Source: Zobellia uliginosa (lineage in GTDB: Bacteria; Bacteroidota; Bacteroidia; Flavobacteriales; Flavobacteriaceae). Taken from it: a DNA stretch of 64,000 bases. The stretch lies in assembly GCF_900156625.1 (NCBI RefSeq), contig NZ_FTOB01000008.1:62001-126000 (forward strand), written 5' to 3'. The position numbers and the translations under genes were made by a program. Each line of letters starts with the position of its first letter. The first letter of the stretch is position 1. The notes beneath the pieces were generated by a model. It had not been told where the DNA came from. It did no database searches and worked only from the letters and a program-made list of their open reading frames with translations. Shown in pieces: positions 18,125-26,753 of this stretch.

Positions 18125-19774
18125 ATGCTTTCAATTATTTCTTTTGTAGGGTTTACGCTCTTAGTGGCCGTAATCGCCTGGTACGCTACTAGAAGTACCA
18201 ATGAAAAATCCGCTGACGGTTATTTTCTGGCGGGAAGAAGCTTAGGGGCGGTGACCATTGCCGGTTCCTTGCTTTTGACCAACCTTTCGGCCGAACAGAT
18301 CGTGGGGCTGAACGGACAGGCCTTTACCGAGGGGGTGTTGGTTATGGCTTGGGAGACACTGGCCGCGATTGCTATGATCATTACAGCGGTTTTCTTGCTT
18401 CCTAGGTATATGCGAGGCGGTATAACGACTATTCCCCAATTTGTGGAAGATAGGTTCGACCACGGTACAAAAGCCATTCTCACGGCCTTATTTTTATCAG
18501 GATACGTTATTGTGGTTATTCCTTCCGTACTGTATTCCGGATCCTTGGCCTTTAGCACCATGTTCGATTTACCGACCCTTTTAGGACTTTCGGATACGGC
18601 TACTTTGTGGCTCTGTGTTTGGAGTATTGGAATTATCGGTATCATTTATGCTATTTTTGGGGGATTGAAGGCTGTGGCGGTCTCTGACCTTATCAACTCG
18701 ATCGGACTTTTGATCGGGGGACTCCTTATTCCGATTTTTGGATTGCTGGCCATTGGGGATGGAAGTATTTCCGATGGAATAAGCCTGCTTTGGAAAAGCC
18801 ATCCGGAAAAGTTCAATGTAAAGGGCGATGTTGATGCATCCATACCTTTTGGCACCATCTTTACGGGAATGATGCTGGTTCAGATGTTCTACTGGGGTAC
18901 CAACCAAGTGATTTTACAACGTGTCTTTGGGGCAAAAAATCTTAAGGAAGGCCAAAAAGGGGTGATACTTGCCGCCTTGGTCAAGTTTTTGATTCCCATT
19001 ATCGTGGTATTGCCCGGTATCATCGCCTGGCATATTTTTGAGGGAAATCTTGATAACCCCGACCAAGCCTATCCGAAATTGGTGGCTACCGTACTTCCCG
19101 CAACGTTTACCGGCCTTTTTGCCGCCGTGCTTTTTGGGGCCATTCTTAGTTCCTTTAACAGTCTGTTGAACAGTAGTGCCACCTTGTTCGGATTCGATCT
19201 TTACCGGCAATATTTCAAGAAGGGCGCTACCGAGCTTGAAACCGTGAAAGCGGGAAAGATGTTCGGACTTGTTCTTGGTATTTTGGGAATGTTTGTGGCT
19301 CCTCTGATCGCCAATGCACCACAAGGGCTTTTCGCGTGGTTGCAAGAGGCCAATGGTTGTTATAGTATTCCTATTTTAACGGTTATCGTAATCGGCTTTT
19401 TTACCAAACGGGTGCCGGCCATTGCCGCTAAGATCGGGGTGATTTCAGGAGTGGTTCTCTATTCGATCAGCCAGTTTTTGATCAAGCCCTATTTTGTAGA
19501 TAAGGCGCTGGCCGAAGCGGCACAAAACGGAATAAGCGACGCTAAGGCGTTGAGTGTGATCCAAGCCGAAGCCTATCCGCATTTTTTACACGTTATGGCT
19601 ATTTTGTTCGTACTCAATATCGCGATTATGTTGCTGATTGGGAAATTCTATCCTAGAGATACGGATTATCAACCGATGACAACCGATGCGGTTAGTGTAG
19701 AGCCTTGGAAATATGCCTTTATAGCAGGGGCCGTTATTACGGCTTTAGTGTTGAGTACCTATCTGATATTTTAA
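18125..19774 (+). CDS. Sodium:solute symporter (SSS family, SGLT-like sugar transporter)
   Basis: The 549-residue protein shows about 14 hydrophobic segments and SSS-family motifs: YFLAGRSLGAVTIAGSLLLTNLSAEQIVGLNGQAF near the N-terminus and the GAILSSFNSLLNSSATLF segment in the middle. It resembles vSGLT-type Na+/galactose symporters. It would take the periplasmic product or galactoside into the cytoplasm for the GH36 enzyme. It is the last gene of the operon and converges with the PAP2 gene, with only 11 bp between stops and no visible terminator. Confidence 0.92.
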   Translation: MLSIISFVGFTLLVAVIAWYATRSTNEKSADGYFLAGRSLGAVTIAGSLLLTNLSAEQIVGLNGQAFTEGVLVMAWETLAAIAMIITAVFLLPRYMRGGITTIPQFVEDRFDHGTKAILTALFLSGYVIVVIPSVLYSGSLAFSTMFDLPTLLGLSDTATLWLCVWSIGIIGIIYAIFGGLKAVAVSDLINSIGLLIGGLLIPIFGLLAIGDGSISDGISLLWKSHPEKFNVKGDVDASIPFGTIFTGMMLVQMFYWGTNQVILQRVFGAKNLKEGQKGVILAALVKFLIPIIVVLPGIIAWHIFEGNLDNPDQAYPKLVATVLPATFTGLFAAVLFGAILSSFNSLLNSSATLFGFDLYRQYFKKGATELETVKAGKMFGLVLGILGMFVAPLIANAPQGLFAWLQEANGCYSIPILTVIVIGFFTKRVPAIAAKIGVISGVVLYSISQFLIKPYFVDKALAEAAQNGISDAKALSVIQAEAYPHFLHVMAILFVLNIAIMLLIGKFYPRDTDYQPMTTDAVSVEPWKYAFIAGAVITALVLSTYLIF

Positions 19775-19785
19775 CGGGCTACCTT

Positions 19786-20619
19786 CTAAAACTGAAGGAC
19801 TACACCCAAGGTTCCGGGGCCGAAGTTGAGGTTCCAGCTCATTTTTTTGGATCGGTCATTGTATTTCTCATCGTATTTTCGGTCGAGATAAAGGTCAATA
19901 GACTCTACCGTGGCCACACTGATGGCTACGGCAAATACAAAATCGCTCAACCAATGTTGGCCGTCCCAAATACGCGAAATACCGGGTATGGCGCCTAAGG
20001 TATATACCCCTGCCTTGACCCAGGGACTTTTGAATTGTTTCCCGATGGCATAGGCGTTGGTAAAGGCCAATAAGGCATGTCCCGATGGAAAAGAATGGTA
20101 GTTCCTATGCGGGTTGAAGGGGTCAAAAGTATCCTTGCCCCTTTCTGCCACCGGCCTTGCCCGACCTACGGCAGATTTTAAAACTTGCTGCAAAAATCCT
20201 GCAGAGGTAGCCGACGAAATCAATAGAACTCCCGTGCGACGCAGTTTTTCGTTCTTGGTGATCAAGCCTACCAAATACACTCCCGAAGTTGCCAAGTAAT
20301 TGTTTTCGGGGCTTCCATAGAGTTCGCCGTATTCGCGGAAGACGTTAGGCACCCCTTCCCTTTGTCTTTGAAAAAACTCCGACGTTTCTTCGTCGGCAAG
20401 ATATACTGCCCCGGTACCTGCGAGTACCCCGCCAAATTGCGCCCATTGTTGGCCCTTCCACCGAAATGGCCTTGAATAGGAGTAAGCTACACCTTTGAAC
20501 ATATTTCCGATATCGTACTTGAACATGTCCCAACGTTTTTCGGGAACCGATACAATCGAGTCTTGGGCATATACACCCATCGTAAAGATGGTGAACAGCA
20601 GGGCTATGGTTTTTTTCAT
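19786..20619 (-). CDS. PAP2-family phosphatase, exported
   Basis: The 277-residue protein has a signal peptide (to about residue 19) and the three PAP2 motifs: KSAVGRARP (148-156), PSGH (178-181) and SRIWDGQHWLSD (215-226). It probably removes a phosphate from a lipid or undecaprenyl pyrophosphate-like substrate on the outer face of the inner membrane. The C-terminus (GTLGVVLQF) is beta-like and ends in Phe, an outer-membrane-like feature seen in some Bacteroidetes PAP2 proteins. It is unrelated in function to the converging sugar operon. Confidence 0.9.
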   Translation of the reverse strand: MKKTIALLFTIFTMGVYAQDSIVSVPEKRWDMFKYDIGNMFKGVAYSYSRPFRWKGQQWAQFGGVLAGTGAVYLADEETSEFFQRQREGVPNVFREYGELYGSPENNYLATSGVYLVGLITKNEKLRRTGVLLISSATSAGFLQQVLKSAVGRARPVAERGKDTFDPFNPHRNYHSFPSGHALLAFTNAYAIGKQFKSPWVKAGVYTLGAIPGISRIWDGQHWLSDFVFAVAISVATVESIDLYLDRKYDEKYNDRSKKMSWNLNFGPGTLGVVLQF

Positions 20620-20797
20620 AATACAGGCAAAACTAAATCTATTCTGTAAAGTGTCTATGTTTTACTTAAAAAAAATAGACACGGCCAGTTAGGCGGGGTG
20701 TGTTTATACGGGGTTTAATGGGGGGATTCGCGTTAAATTACAAAATTAATGAATAGTAAGCTTGAGATAGCCCGATGAAGAGGTGAAAGGAGGGGGG

Positions 20798-21700
20798 TTA
20801 AAAGTAGATTTGTTGGGCCAGCCTATAGGTGTTGGCATGTGCCTCTACAATAGTCTTTATGGCAGGGGAGTAGCCGCCTCCCATACTGCATTGAACGGGA
20901 ATTTGCGATCTATGGCAGGTTTCAAGCACAAAGGCATCGCGCTCTTTGCAGCCCTCTATGCTAAGGGCTAGGGTGCCGAGTTTGTCAGAACCGATGATAT
21001 CTACCCCTGCGAGATAAAAAATAAAATCGGGTTTTTCCTCACTGATCAATCGGGGCAAGGTTTGCTTGAGTAGGGATAGATAGGTAGTGTCGTCCGTGTT
21101 TTTAGCTAGGGGAATGTCTAGGTCGGAACGCTCTTTTTTAAAAGGATAGTTGCCGGACCCATGCATTGAAAACGTAAATACGGAAGCGTCGTTTCCGAAA
21201 ATTTCTGCCGTACCATTACCTTGATGAACATCTAGGTCTACGATCAAGATTTTCTTTGCCAATTGATGCGCCTGTAGGTATCGGGCCCCGATAGCTTGAT
21301 CATTTAGCATACAGAAGGCTTCACCATGGTCGGTATAGGCATGGTGGGTGCCGCCGGCAATATTCATTGCGATGCCGTTTTCAATGGCGAAGCGGCAGGC
21401 TTGAATGGTGCCATCGGCTATAATACGCTCCCGTTCAATAAGGTCTTCGGTTAAGGGGAAGCCTATTTTTCTTGCGTCACGGGAGGAAATCTTTAAGTTC
21501 AAGAGATCGTAGAAATACTCGGGCTCGTGAACGGCAACAATGTATTTGTCGTTCGGTATTTCGGGTTCAAAGAAGTTTTCGGCGGTACAGGTGCCCTCGT
21601 GCAAGAGTTGTTTGGGCAACAATTCATACTTAAGCATCGGAAATCGGTGCCTTTCGGGTAAGGAGTGCTTGTAAATGGGGTGATAGGCAATCTTGAGCAT
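20798..21700 (-). CDS. Histone-deacetylase-superfamily amidohydrolase
   Basis: The 300-residue protein has the arginase/deacetylase fold. The general-base histidine pair is GTHHA (His119-His120), and zinc ligands are Asp157 and His159 in DLDVHQGNG and Asp239 in AGVDIIGSDKLG. Bacterial homologues include acetoin-utilisation-type and acetylpolyamine deacetylases; the substrate cannot be told from the sequence. The ATG at 21700 opens MLKIAYHPIYKHSLPERHRFP, the usual start for this family. The upstream neighbour is the Lys/Cys-rich small gene, 55 bp away and codirectional. Confidence 0.9.
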   Translation of the reverse strand: MLKIAYHPIYKHSLPERHRFPMLKYELLPKQLLHEGTCTAENFFEPEIPNDKYIVAVHEPEYFYDLLNLKISSRDARKIGFPLTEDLIERERIIADGTIQACRFAIENGIAMNIAGGTHHAYTDHGEAFCMLNDQAIGARYLQAHQLAKKILIVDLDVHQGNGTAEIFGNDASVFTFSMHGSGNYPFKKERSDLDIPLAKNTDDTTYLSLLKQTLPRLISEEKPDFIFYLAGVDIIGSDKLGTLALSIEGCKERDAFVLETCHRSQIPVQCSMGGGYSPAIKTIVEAHANTYRLAQQIYF

Positions 21701-21755
21701 GCTGCAAATATAGGGCTATATGCAATCAATAAAGGGCAAACGGATGGGAAGGAGG

Positions 21756-21950
21756 TTAGGCCACTTTTTTCATAAGGTCGAAACAAGGGCAGCGTCCGCA
21801 CCTTTTGTTTTCGCCCTTTTTATATTTTTTACAGCACTTGCTCTTGAGCTTGACATCACTGGCCAATGCCTTTTCAACCTTCTGCTGTAGCAAGACGGCT
21901 TTCTTTATTTTCTTATCCTTCTTTTTGGAGGATTTTTTCTTTTTTGACAC
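21756..21950 (-). CDS. Small Lys/Cys-rich protein of unknown function
   Basis: This 64-residue protein has a strongly basic N-terminal half (MSKKKKSSKKKDKKIKK) and a C-terminal cluster of five cysteines (CCKKYKKGENKRCGRCPCFDL, ligand-like positions within about 20 residues). That spacing could hold one zinc ion. It looks like a real gene because codon usage and amino acid content are ordered and the start is preceded by an AT-rich region. I do not recognise the family well enough to name a role; nucleic-acid binding is possible from charge alone. Confidence 0.65.
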   Translation of the reverse strand: MSKKKKSSKKKDKKIKKAVLLQQKVEKALASDVKLKSKCCKKYKKGENKRCGRCPCFDLMKKVA

Positions 21951-22216
21951 AGTACTGATTCTAAATAGAAGTCCAAAAGTAGTTATTTTAAATAAATCTA
22001 AATAAGGCTAAGATGTTAATTTTTTGATGCGCTTGTATGGTAAGGGTATTTTATAAACAAAAAGGCAAGGTATAGGGCTTTGTTTCTTTTCTTGAAATAC
22101 GGGGTATTCTTTGCTTTTTTGCCAATGGAAACCTAGAAGAAGCCTCCATCATCAAAAAAAGATAAAAAGTAACAGGGTCTATGATGTGCGATATATCGAG
22201 ATAGCGTGGTGCCTAC

Positions 22217-24340
22217 TTATTTGTGTAGCTTTAGCTGAATGCGTTTTCGGGGCACATCCACTTGCAGTACTTTTACTATAATCTGCTCGTGAAGGCTCAC
22301 ATGTGCATTTACGTCTTTAACAAAAGTATCCGATAGGTTCGATACGTGGATAAGACCGCTTTCCTTGATTCCTATGTCGACAAAACACCCGAAATTGGTA
22401 ATGTTGTTGACAATGCCGGGCAACAGTTGGCCTTCCCTTAAATCGGAAATCGATTTTATATTTTGGTCAAAAGTAAAAACCTTGGCTTTTTCGCGACGGT
22501 CAAGGCCTGGTTTTTCGAGTTCTTCCACAATATCCTTTAGTGTAGGCAAGCCGATAGTTTCGGTACAATACGCTTGTAGGTCCACACTCTTTAGGGCCTT
22601 GCTGTTTCCTATCAATTCGGTGACGGGTATGCCTTGGTCCTTTGCGATTTTTTGGACAATGCTATAGCTCTCAGGGTGGACGGCCGAGTCGTCCAATGGG
22701 TTTTTTGCGTCTTTTATCCGCAGAAAGGCGGCTCCTTGTTCAAAAGCCTTTCCACCGAGCCGGGCTACTTTTTTGATATCGGTCCTACTTTTGAACGCTC
22801 CGTTTTCATTGCGATAGGCGACAATGTTTTCCGCGAGTTTCGGCGCGATACCGGATACGTAGCTCAATAAGGGAACACTGGCCGTATTGATGTTTACCCC
22901 AACCGAATTTACGCAGCTTTCCACTACGCTATCCAATGAGGTCTGAAGTTTTCCTTGGTCTACATCGTGTTGGTACTGCCCGACACCGATAGATTTGGGG
23001 TCTATTTTTACAAGTTCTGCCAAGGGGTCGGCGAGTCGCCTTCCTATGGAAATGGCACCCCTAACGGTAACATCGTAATTAGGGAATTCGTCACGGGCGA
23101 TTTTTGAGGCGGAATAAATTGACGCTCCGGCCTCGCTCACTATAAATACCTCCATGGGGTTTTTGAAATGGATGCGCTTAACCAAGTGTTCGGTCTCCCT
23201 TGAAGCCGTTCCGTTACCAATGGCAATGGCCTCTATTTTGTAGGCATCGCAGAGCGAACTGATTTTTTTTATGGCTTCTGAACCCTTGTTCTGAGGGGGA
23301 TGTGGATAGATGGTCTCGTTGTGTTCGAGCTCTCCTTGGGCGCTCAAACATACGATCTTACAGCCTGTTCGGAAGCCGGGGTCTATGGCCAGGATGCGTT
23401 TTTCCCCTAGGGGAGCGCCGAGCAATAATTGTTTTAGGTTCTTACTGAATACCTTGATGGCGTCATCGTCTGCCTTTTCCTTGGCGTTTTTGAGGATTTC
23501 ATTCGATAAGGAAGGAAAAAGTAGGCGCTTGTACGCGTCGGCAATGGCCAGTTGTATTTGGGGGGTACACGAATTATTCGATTTTATGATACGATCTTCG
23601 ATACGCCGAAGCATTTCATCGGAGTCGATTTCTATCTTAACGCGGATAAAACCCTCGTTTTCGGCACGTAAAATGGCCAATAACCGGTGTGAGGGACAAC
23701 GTTTTAAAGCTTCGCTCCAATCAAAGTAATCACGGAATTTTTGTGCTTTTTCCTCGTCTTTTTTGGTAGCGATAACCTTTGTAACGATCAGGGCGCTGCG
23801 TTCCAGTTGATTACGCACTTGGTTTCTTACCGAAATACGTTCGTTGATCCACTCGGAAATGATATGTCGGGCTCCTTCGAGGGCTTCTTCCGCATCGACG
23901 ACTTCGTTGTTGGTATATTGTAGGGCTACCGATTCAATATCGTTATGGTTTTGGGCCATAATGATTTTTGCCAGCGGTTCGAGTCCATTTTTCCGGGCGG
24001 TTTCCGCCTTGGTCTTTCGTTTTTTCTTGAACGGGAGGTATAGGTCTTCAAGGGTAACGAGCTCGTCGGTCTGTTCTATCTTGAGGCGAAGTTCGTCGGT
24101 CAGGGCATTTTGCTCTTCAATAGCCTTAATGACTGCGGTTTTTCGCTTTTCAAGTGCCTCGAAATGGGCCTTGAACTGTACTATGGATCCAATCTGTACT
24201 TCGTCGAGATTGCCCGTTCGCTCCTTTCGATAGCGAGAGATAAAGGGTACGGTACAATCTTCGTTTAGAAGTTCCACGGTATTCTCAATACTCTTTTGAG
24301 GGAGTTGGGTGTGTTTGAAGATAAAGGGAATGAGTTGCAT
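22217..24340 (-). CDS. tex: Tex-family RNA-binding transcription accessory protein
   Basis: The 707-residue protein has the full Tex layout: an N-terminal helical region, a YqgF-like RNase H fold (about 315-440, ILAIDPGFRTGCK), helix-hairpin-helix modules (about 490-555, INTASVPLLSYVSGIAPKLAENI) and a C-terminal S1 RNA-binding domain (about 635-705, GIVNNITNFGCFVDIG). Tex interacts with RNA polymerase and structured RNA and affects transcription. It is transcribed alone, 68 bp downstream of metG on the same strand. Confidence 0.95.
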   Translation of the reverse strand: MQLIPFIFKHTQLPQKSIENTVELLNEDCTVPFISRYRKERTGNLDEVQIGSIVQFKAHFEALEKRKTAVIKAIEEQNALTDELRLKIEQTDELVTLEDLYLPFKKKRKTKAETARKNGLEPLAKIIMAQNHNDIESVALQYTNNEVVDAEEALEGARHIISEWINERISVRNQVRNQLERSALIVTKVIATKKDEEKAQKFRDYFDWSEALKRCPSHRLLAILRAENEGFIRVKIEIDSDEMLRRIEDRIIKSNNSCTPQIQLAIADAYKRLLFPSLSNEILKNAKEKADDDAIKVFSKNLKQLLLGAPLGEKRILAIDPGFRTGCKIVCLSAQGELEHNETIYPHPPQNKGSEAIKKISSLCDAYKIEAIAIGNGTASRETEHLVKRIHFKNPMEVFIVSEAGASIYSASKIARDEFPNYDVTVRGAISIGRRLADPLAELVKIDPKSIGVGQYQHDVDQGKLQTSLDSVVESCVNSVGVNINTASVPLLSYVSGIAPKLAENIVAYRNENGAFKSRTDIKKVARLGGKAFEQGAAFLRIKDAKNPLDDSAVHPESYSIVQKIAKDQGIPVTELIGNSKALKSVDLQAYCTETIGLPTLKDIVEELEKPGLDRREKAKVFTFDQNIKSISDLREGQLLPGIVNNITNFGCFVDIGIKESGLIHVSNLSDTFVKDVNAHVSLHEQIIVKVLQVDVPRKRIQLKLHK

Positions 24341-24408
24341 AGGACTTTTTTAACGACCGTTATAAATAGCGGATACCAATATAAAACCTTGGGCGGGGTG
24401 TCGACGTC

Positions 24409-26487
24409 TTAGCTTATGCCTTCGCCGTTACCTACACCATCTTCGTCAGGGTTTACGAAGACCAGCTTTCCATCTGCATTTTCGGTCATTAAAATCATTC
24501 CTTCGCTTTCAACGCCACGCAATGCACGTGGGGCCAAGTTGATAAGAACCGTTACTTTTTTGCCCACGATTTCCTCAGGGGTAAAACTCTCTGCAATACC
24601 CGATACAATGGTTCGGGTGTCAAGTCCGGTATCAACCTTCAGAACCAACAATTTTTTGGTCTTGGGCATTTTTTCGGCTTCGACAATGGTCCCTACACGC
24701 ATATCCAATTTGGTAAAATCGTCAAAGGTAATCGTGTCTTTTTGTGGCATAAGTTCTTTGTTCTCGTTTTCGTTGGCCTTTTTTGTGGCTTCCAGTTTGT
24801 CTAGCTGAGCTTGTATTTCGCTGTCTTCTATTTTTCTAAAAAGTAGCTCGGCCTTGTTGATTTTATGATCGGCAGGAAGTAATGTTTCCTTGGTTGAAAC
24901 TTCTGCCCAAGAAGAAACGGCTTTTTCCGAATTAATGGCCAATATATTTTTAAGTTTTTCCGAAGTAAAAGGTAAAAAAGGTTCACTTAATACCGATAGA
25001 CCCGTGGCAATCTGAAGCGCGACGAACATAATGGTCTTTACGCGCTCTTCATCTTGTTTGATGACTTTCCATGGTTCTTCGTCGGCTAGGTATTTGTTCC
25101 CTAAACGGGCCAAATTCATCAATTCTTGGCCGGCTTCCCTAAAACGGTAGCGCTCTATGGAACTTGAAATAATTTCCGGATACTTCCGAAGTTGTTCTAG
25201 GGTTTCCTTGTCAACTTGGGAGAACTCCGAAGGAGTGGGGACAATGCCCTCGTAGTATTTATTGGTCAAGACCACTACGCGGTTTATAAAGTTACCGAGT
25301 ATGGCCACCAATTCGTTGTTGTTTCGCGCTTGAAAATCCTTCCAAGTAAAATCATTGTCCTTGGTTTCGGGTGCGTTGGCCGTTAAGGTGTACCGAAGTA
25401 CATCTTGCATATCGGGAAATTCCTCTAAATATTCATGCAGCCATACCGCCCAATTCTTTGAAGTGGAGAGTTTGTTTCCTTCCAAGTTCAAGAATTCGTT
25501 GGCCGGTACGTTTTCCGGTAAAATATAATCGCCGTGTGCCTTTAAAATGGCTGGGAAGATGATACAGTGGAAAACTATGTTGTCCTTTCCTATAAAGTGG
25601 ACCAATTTGGTGTTTTCATCTTTCCAGTAGGGCTGCCAGTCCTTGCCTTCACGTTCTGCCCATTCTTTGGTAGACGAAATATAGCCGATAGGCGCATCGA
25701 ACCAGACGTAGAGCACCTTGCCTTCGCCTCCTTCTACAGGTACGGGAATGCCCCAATCTAAATCACGGGTTACCGCACGGGGTTTTAGTCCGTCATCGAT
25801 CCAGCTTTTGCATTGACCGTAGACGTTGGGTTTCCAATCGGATTTGTGTCCGACCAGAATCCATTCCTTTAAAAAATCTTCGTATCGGTCTAAGGGCAAG
25901 AACCAATGTTTGGTTTCTTTGGTAGTCGGCACCGTACCGGTAATTGTAGATTTCGGATTGATAAGGTCGGTGGCATTCAGGGTAGAGCCGCAATTTTCAC
26001 ATTGATCACCATAGGCTTCTTCATACCCACATTTGGGACAGGTGCCCACTACAAAGCGGTCGGCCAAAAATTGTTTGGCCTCTTCGTCGTATAACTGTGC
26101 CGTGGTTTCTTCTATAAAATCACCCTGTTCGTAAAGCTTTACAAAAAAATCGGAAGCTGTTTTGTGGTGGATTTCCCTTGAAGTACGTGAGTAGTTGTCA
26201 AAGGTAATACCGAACTCTTGGAACGATTTACGAATGATACCGTCGTATTTATCAATGACCTCCTTAGGTGTAATCCCTTCTTTTTTCGCTTTCATGGAGA
26301 TGGCCACGCCATGCTCGTCACTTCCGCATACAAAGGCAACGTCGTTACCGTTGAGGCGTAAATAGCGTGCATAAATATCTGCGGGTACATAAACGCCTGC
26401 CAAATGGCCAATATGTATGGGGCCGTTGGTGTAAGGTAATGCGGCGGTAATGGTATATCTCTCTGGATGTGTTAGCTTTTCGGCCAT
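24409..26487 (-). CDS. metG: Methionyl-tRNA synthetase with C-terminal tRNA-binding domain
   Basis: From the start used here the protein is 692 residues. It has the class I signature HIGH (25-28), four zinc-binding cysteines (150, 153, 163, 166), KLSTSK (339-344, the KMSKS loop) and a C-terminal EMAP/Arc1p-like tRNA-binding domain (about the last 105 residues, starting near [20 protein letters not shown]). An ATG seven codons upstream (26508) is in frame, but a promoter match places transcription start close to 26499, so the ATG at 26487 ([12 protein letters not shown]) is preferred. Confidence 0.96.
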   Translation of the reverse strand: MAEKLTHPERYTITAALPYTNGPIHIGHLAGVYVPADIYARYLRLNGNDVAFVCGSDEHGVAISMKAKKEGITPKEVIDKYDGIIRKSFQEFGITFDNYSRTSREIHHKTASDFFVKLYEQGDFIEETTAQLYDEEAKQFLADRFVVGTCPKCGYEEAYGDQCENCGSTLNATDLINPKSTITGTVPTTKETKHWFLPLDRYEDFLKEWILVGHKSDWKPNVYGQCKSWIDDGLKPRAVTRDLDWGIPVPVEGGEGKVLYVWFDAPIGYISSTKEWAEREGKDWQPYWKDENTKLVHFIGKDNIVFHCIIFPAILKAHGDYILPENVPANEFLNLEGNKLSTSKNWAVWLHEYLEEFPDMQDVLRYTLTANAPETKDNDFTWKDFQARNNNELVAILGNFINRVVVLTNKYYEGIVPTPSEFSQVDKETLEQLRKYPEIISSSIERYRFREAGQELMNLARLGNKYLADEEPWKVIKQDEERVKTIMFVALQIATGLSVLSEPFLPFTSEKLKNILAINSEKAVSSWAEVSTKETLLPADHKINKAELLFRKIEDSEIQAQLDKLEATKKANENENKELMPQKDTITFDDFTKLDMRVGTIVEAEKMPKTKKLLVLKVDTGLDTRTIVSGIAESFTPEEIVGKKVTVLINLAPRALRGVESEGMILMTENADGKLVFVNPDEDGVGNGEGIS

Positions 26488-26505
26488 TGATTTCGAATTA
26501 GGGTG

Positions 26506-26537
26506 CAAAAGTACTGATTTTGCTTAGCATTACACAA
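26506..26537 (-). promoter_or_regulatory. Probable metG promoter
   Basis: On the minus strand CTTG (26537-26534), 20 bp and TACTTTTG (26513-26506) fit the Bacteroidetes consensus with one mismatch in the -33 box. The -7 box lies about 20 bp before the preferred ATG and overlaps the upstream alternative, which decides the metG start. Confidence 0.5.
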
Positions 26538-26692
26538 GTTGATGTATTGAGGTTTTATGGAAAGTTGAAAAGAAGGGATTTTGGTGAAAGGGAGCGGGCC
26601 TTGAGGTTGGGGGGAGGGATATGGATTCGGGGCCGGAAGTAACCGTTGTGAAATGGGCTGTGGCCAGGCGTTGTTATTCGTCTGTAAAAAAC

Positions 26693-26727
26693 AAACCTTC
26701 GTTATGGGAGGCCCATAACGAAGGTTT
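26693..26727 (-). terminator. Rho-independent terminator after the DUF1501 gene
   Basis: A perfect 16-bp stem with a 3-nt loop: arms at 26693-26708 and 26712-26727 (core CCTTCGTTATGGG). Read leftward, it is followed by a T-rich tract (26692-26686). It lies 27 bp past the stop codon of the DUF1501 gene. Confidence 0.85.
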
Positions 26728-26753
26728 TATATATAGAGTGATTTGGGGGTAAT

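Noticed and set aside
22030-22140. Imperfect inverted repeat upstream of the Lys/Cys-rich gene as a tex-region terminator
   Set aside because: Arms match only in short A/T-rich pieces, and it lies downstream of the tex stop without a clean stem.
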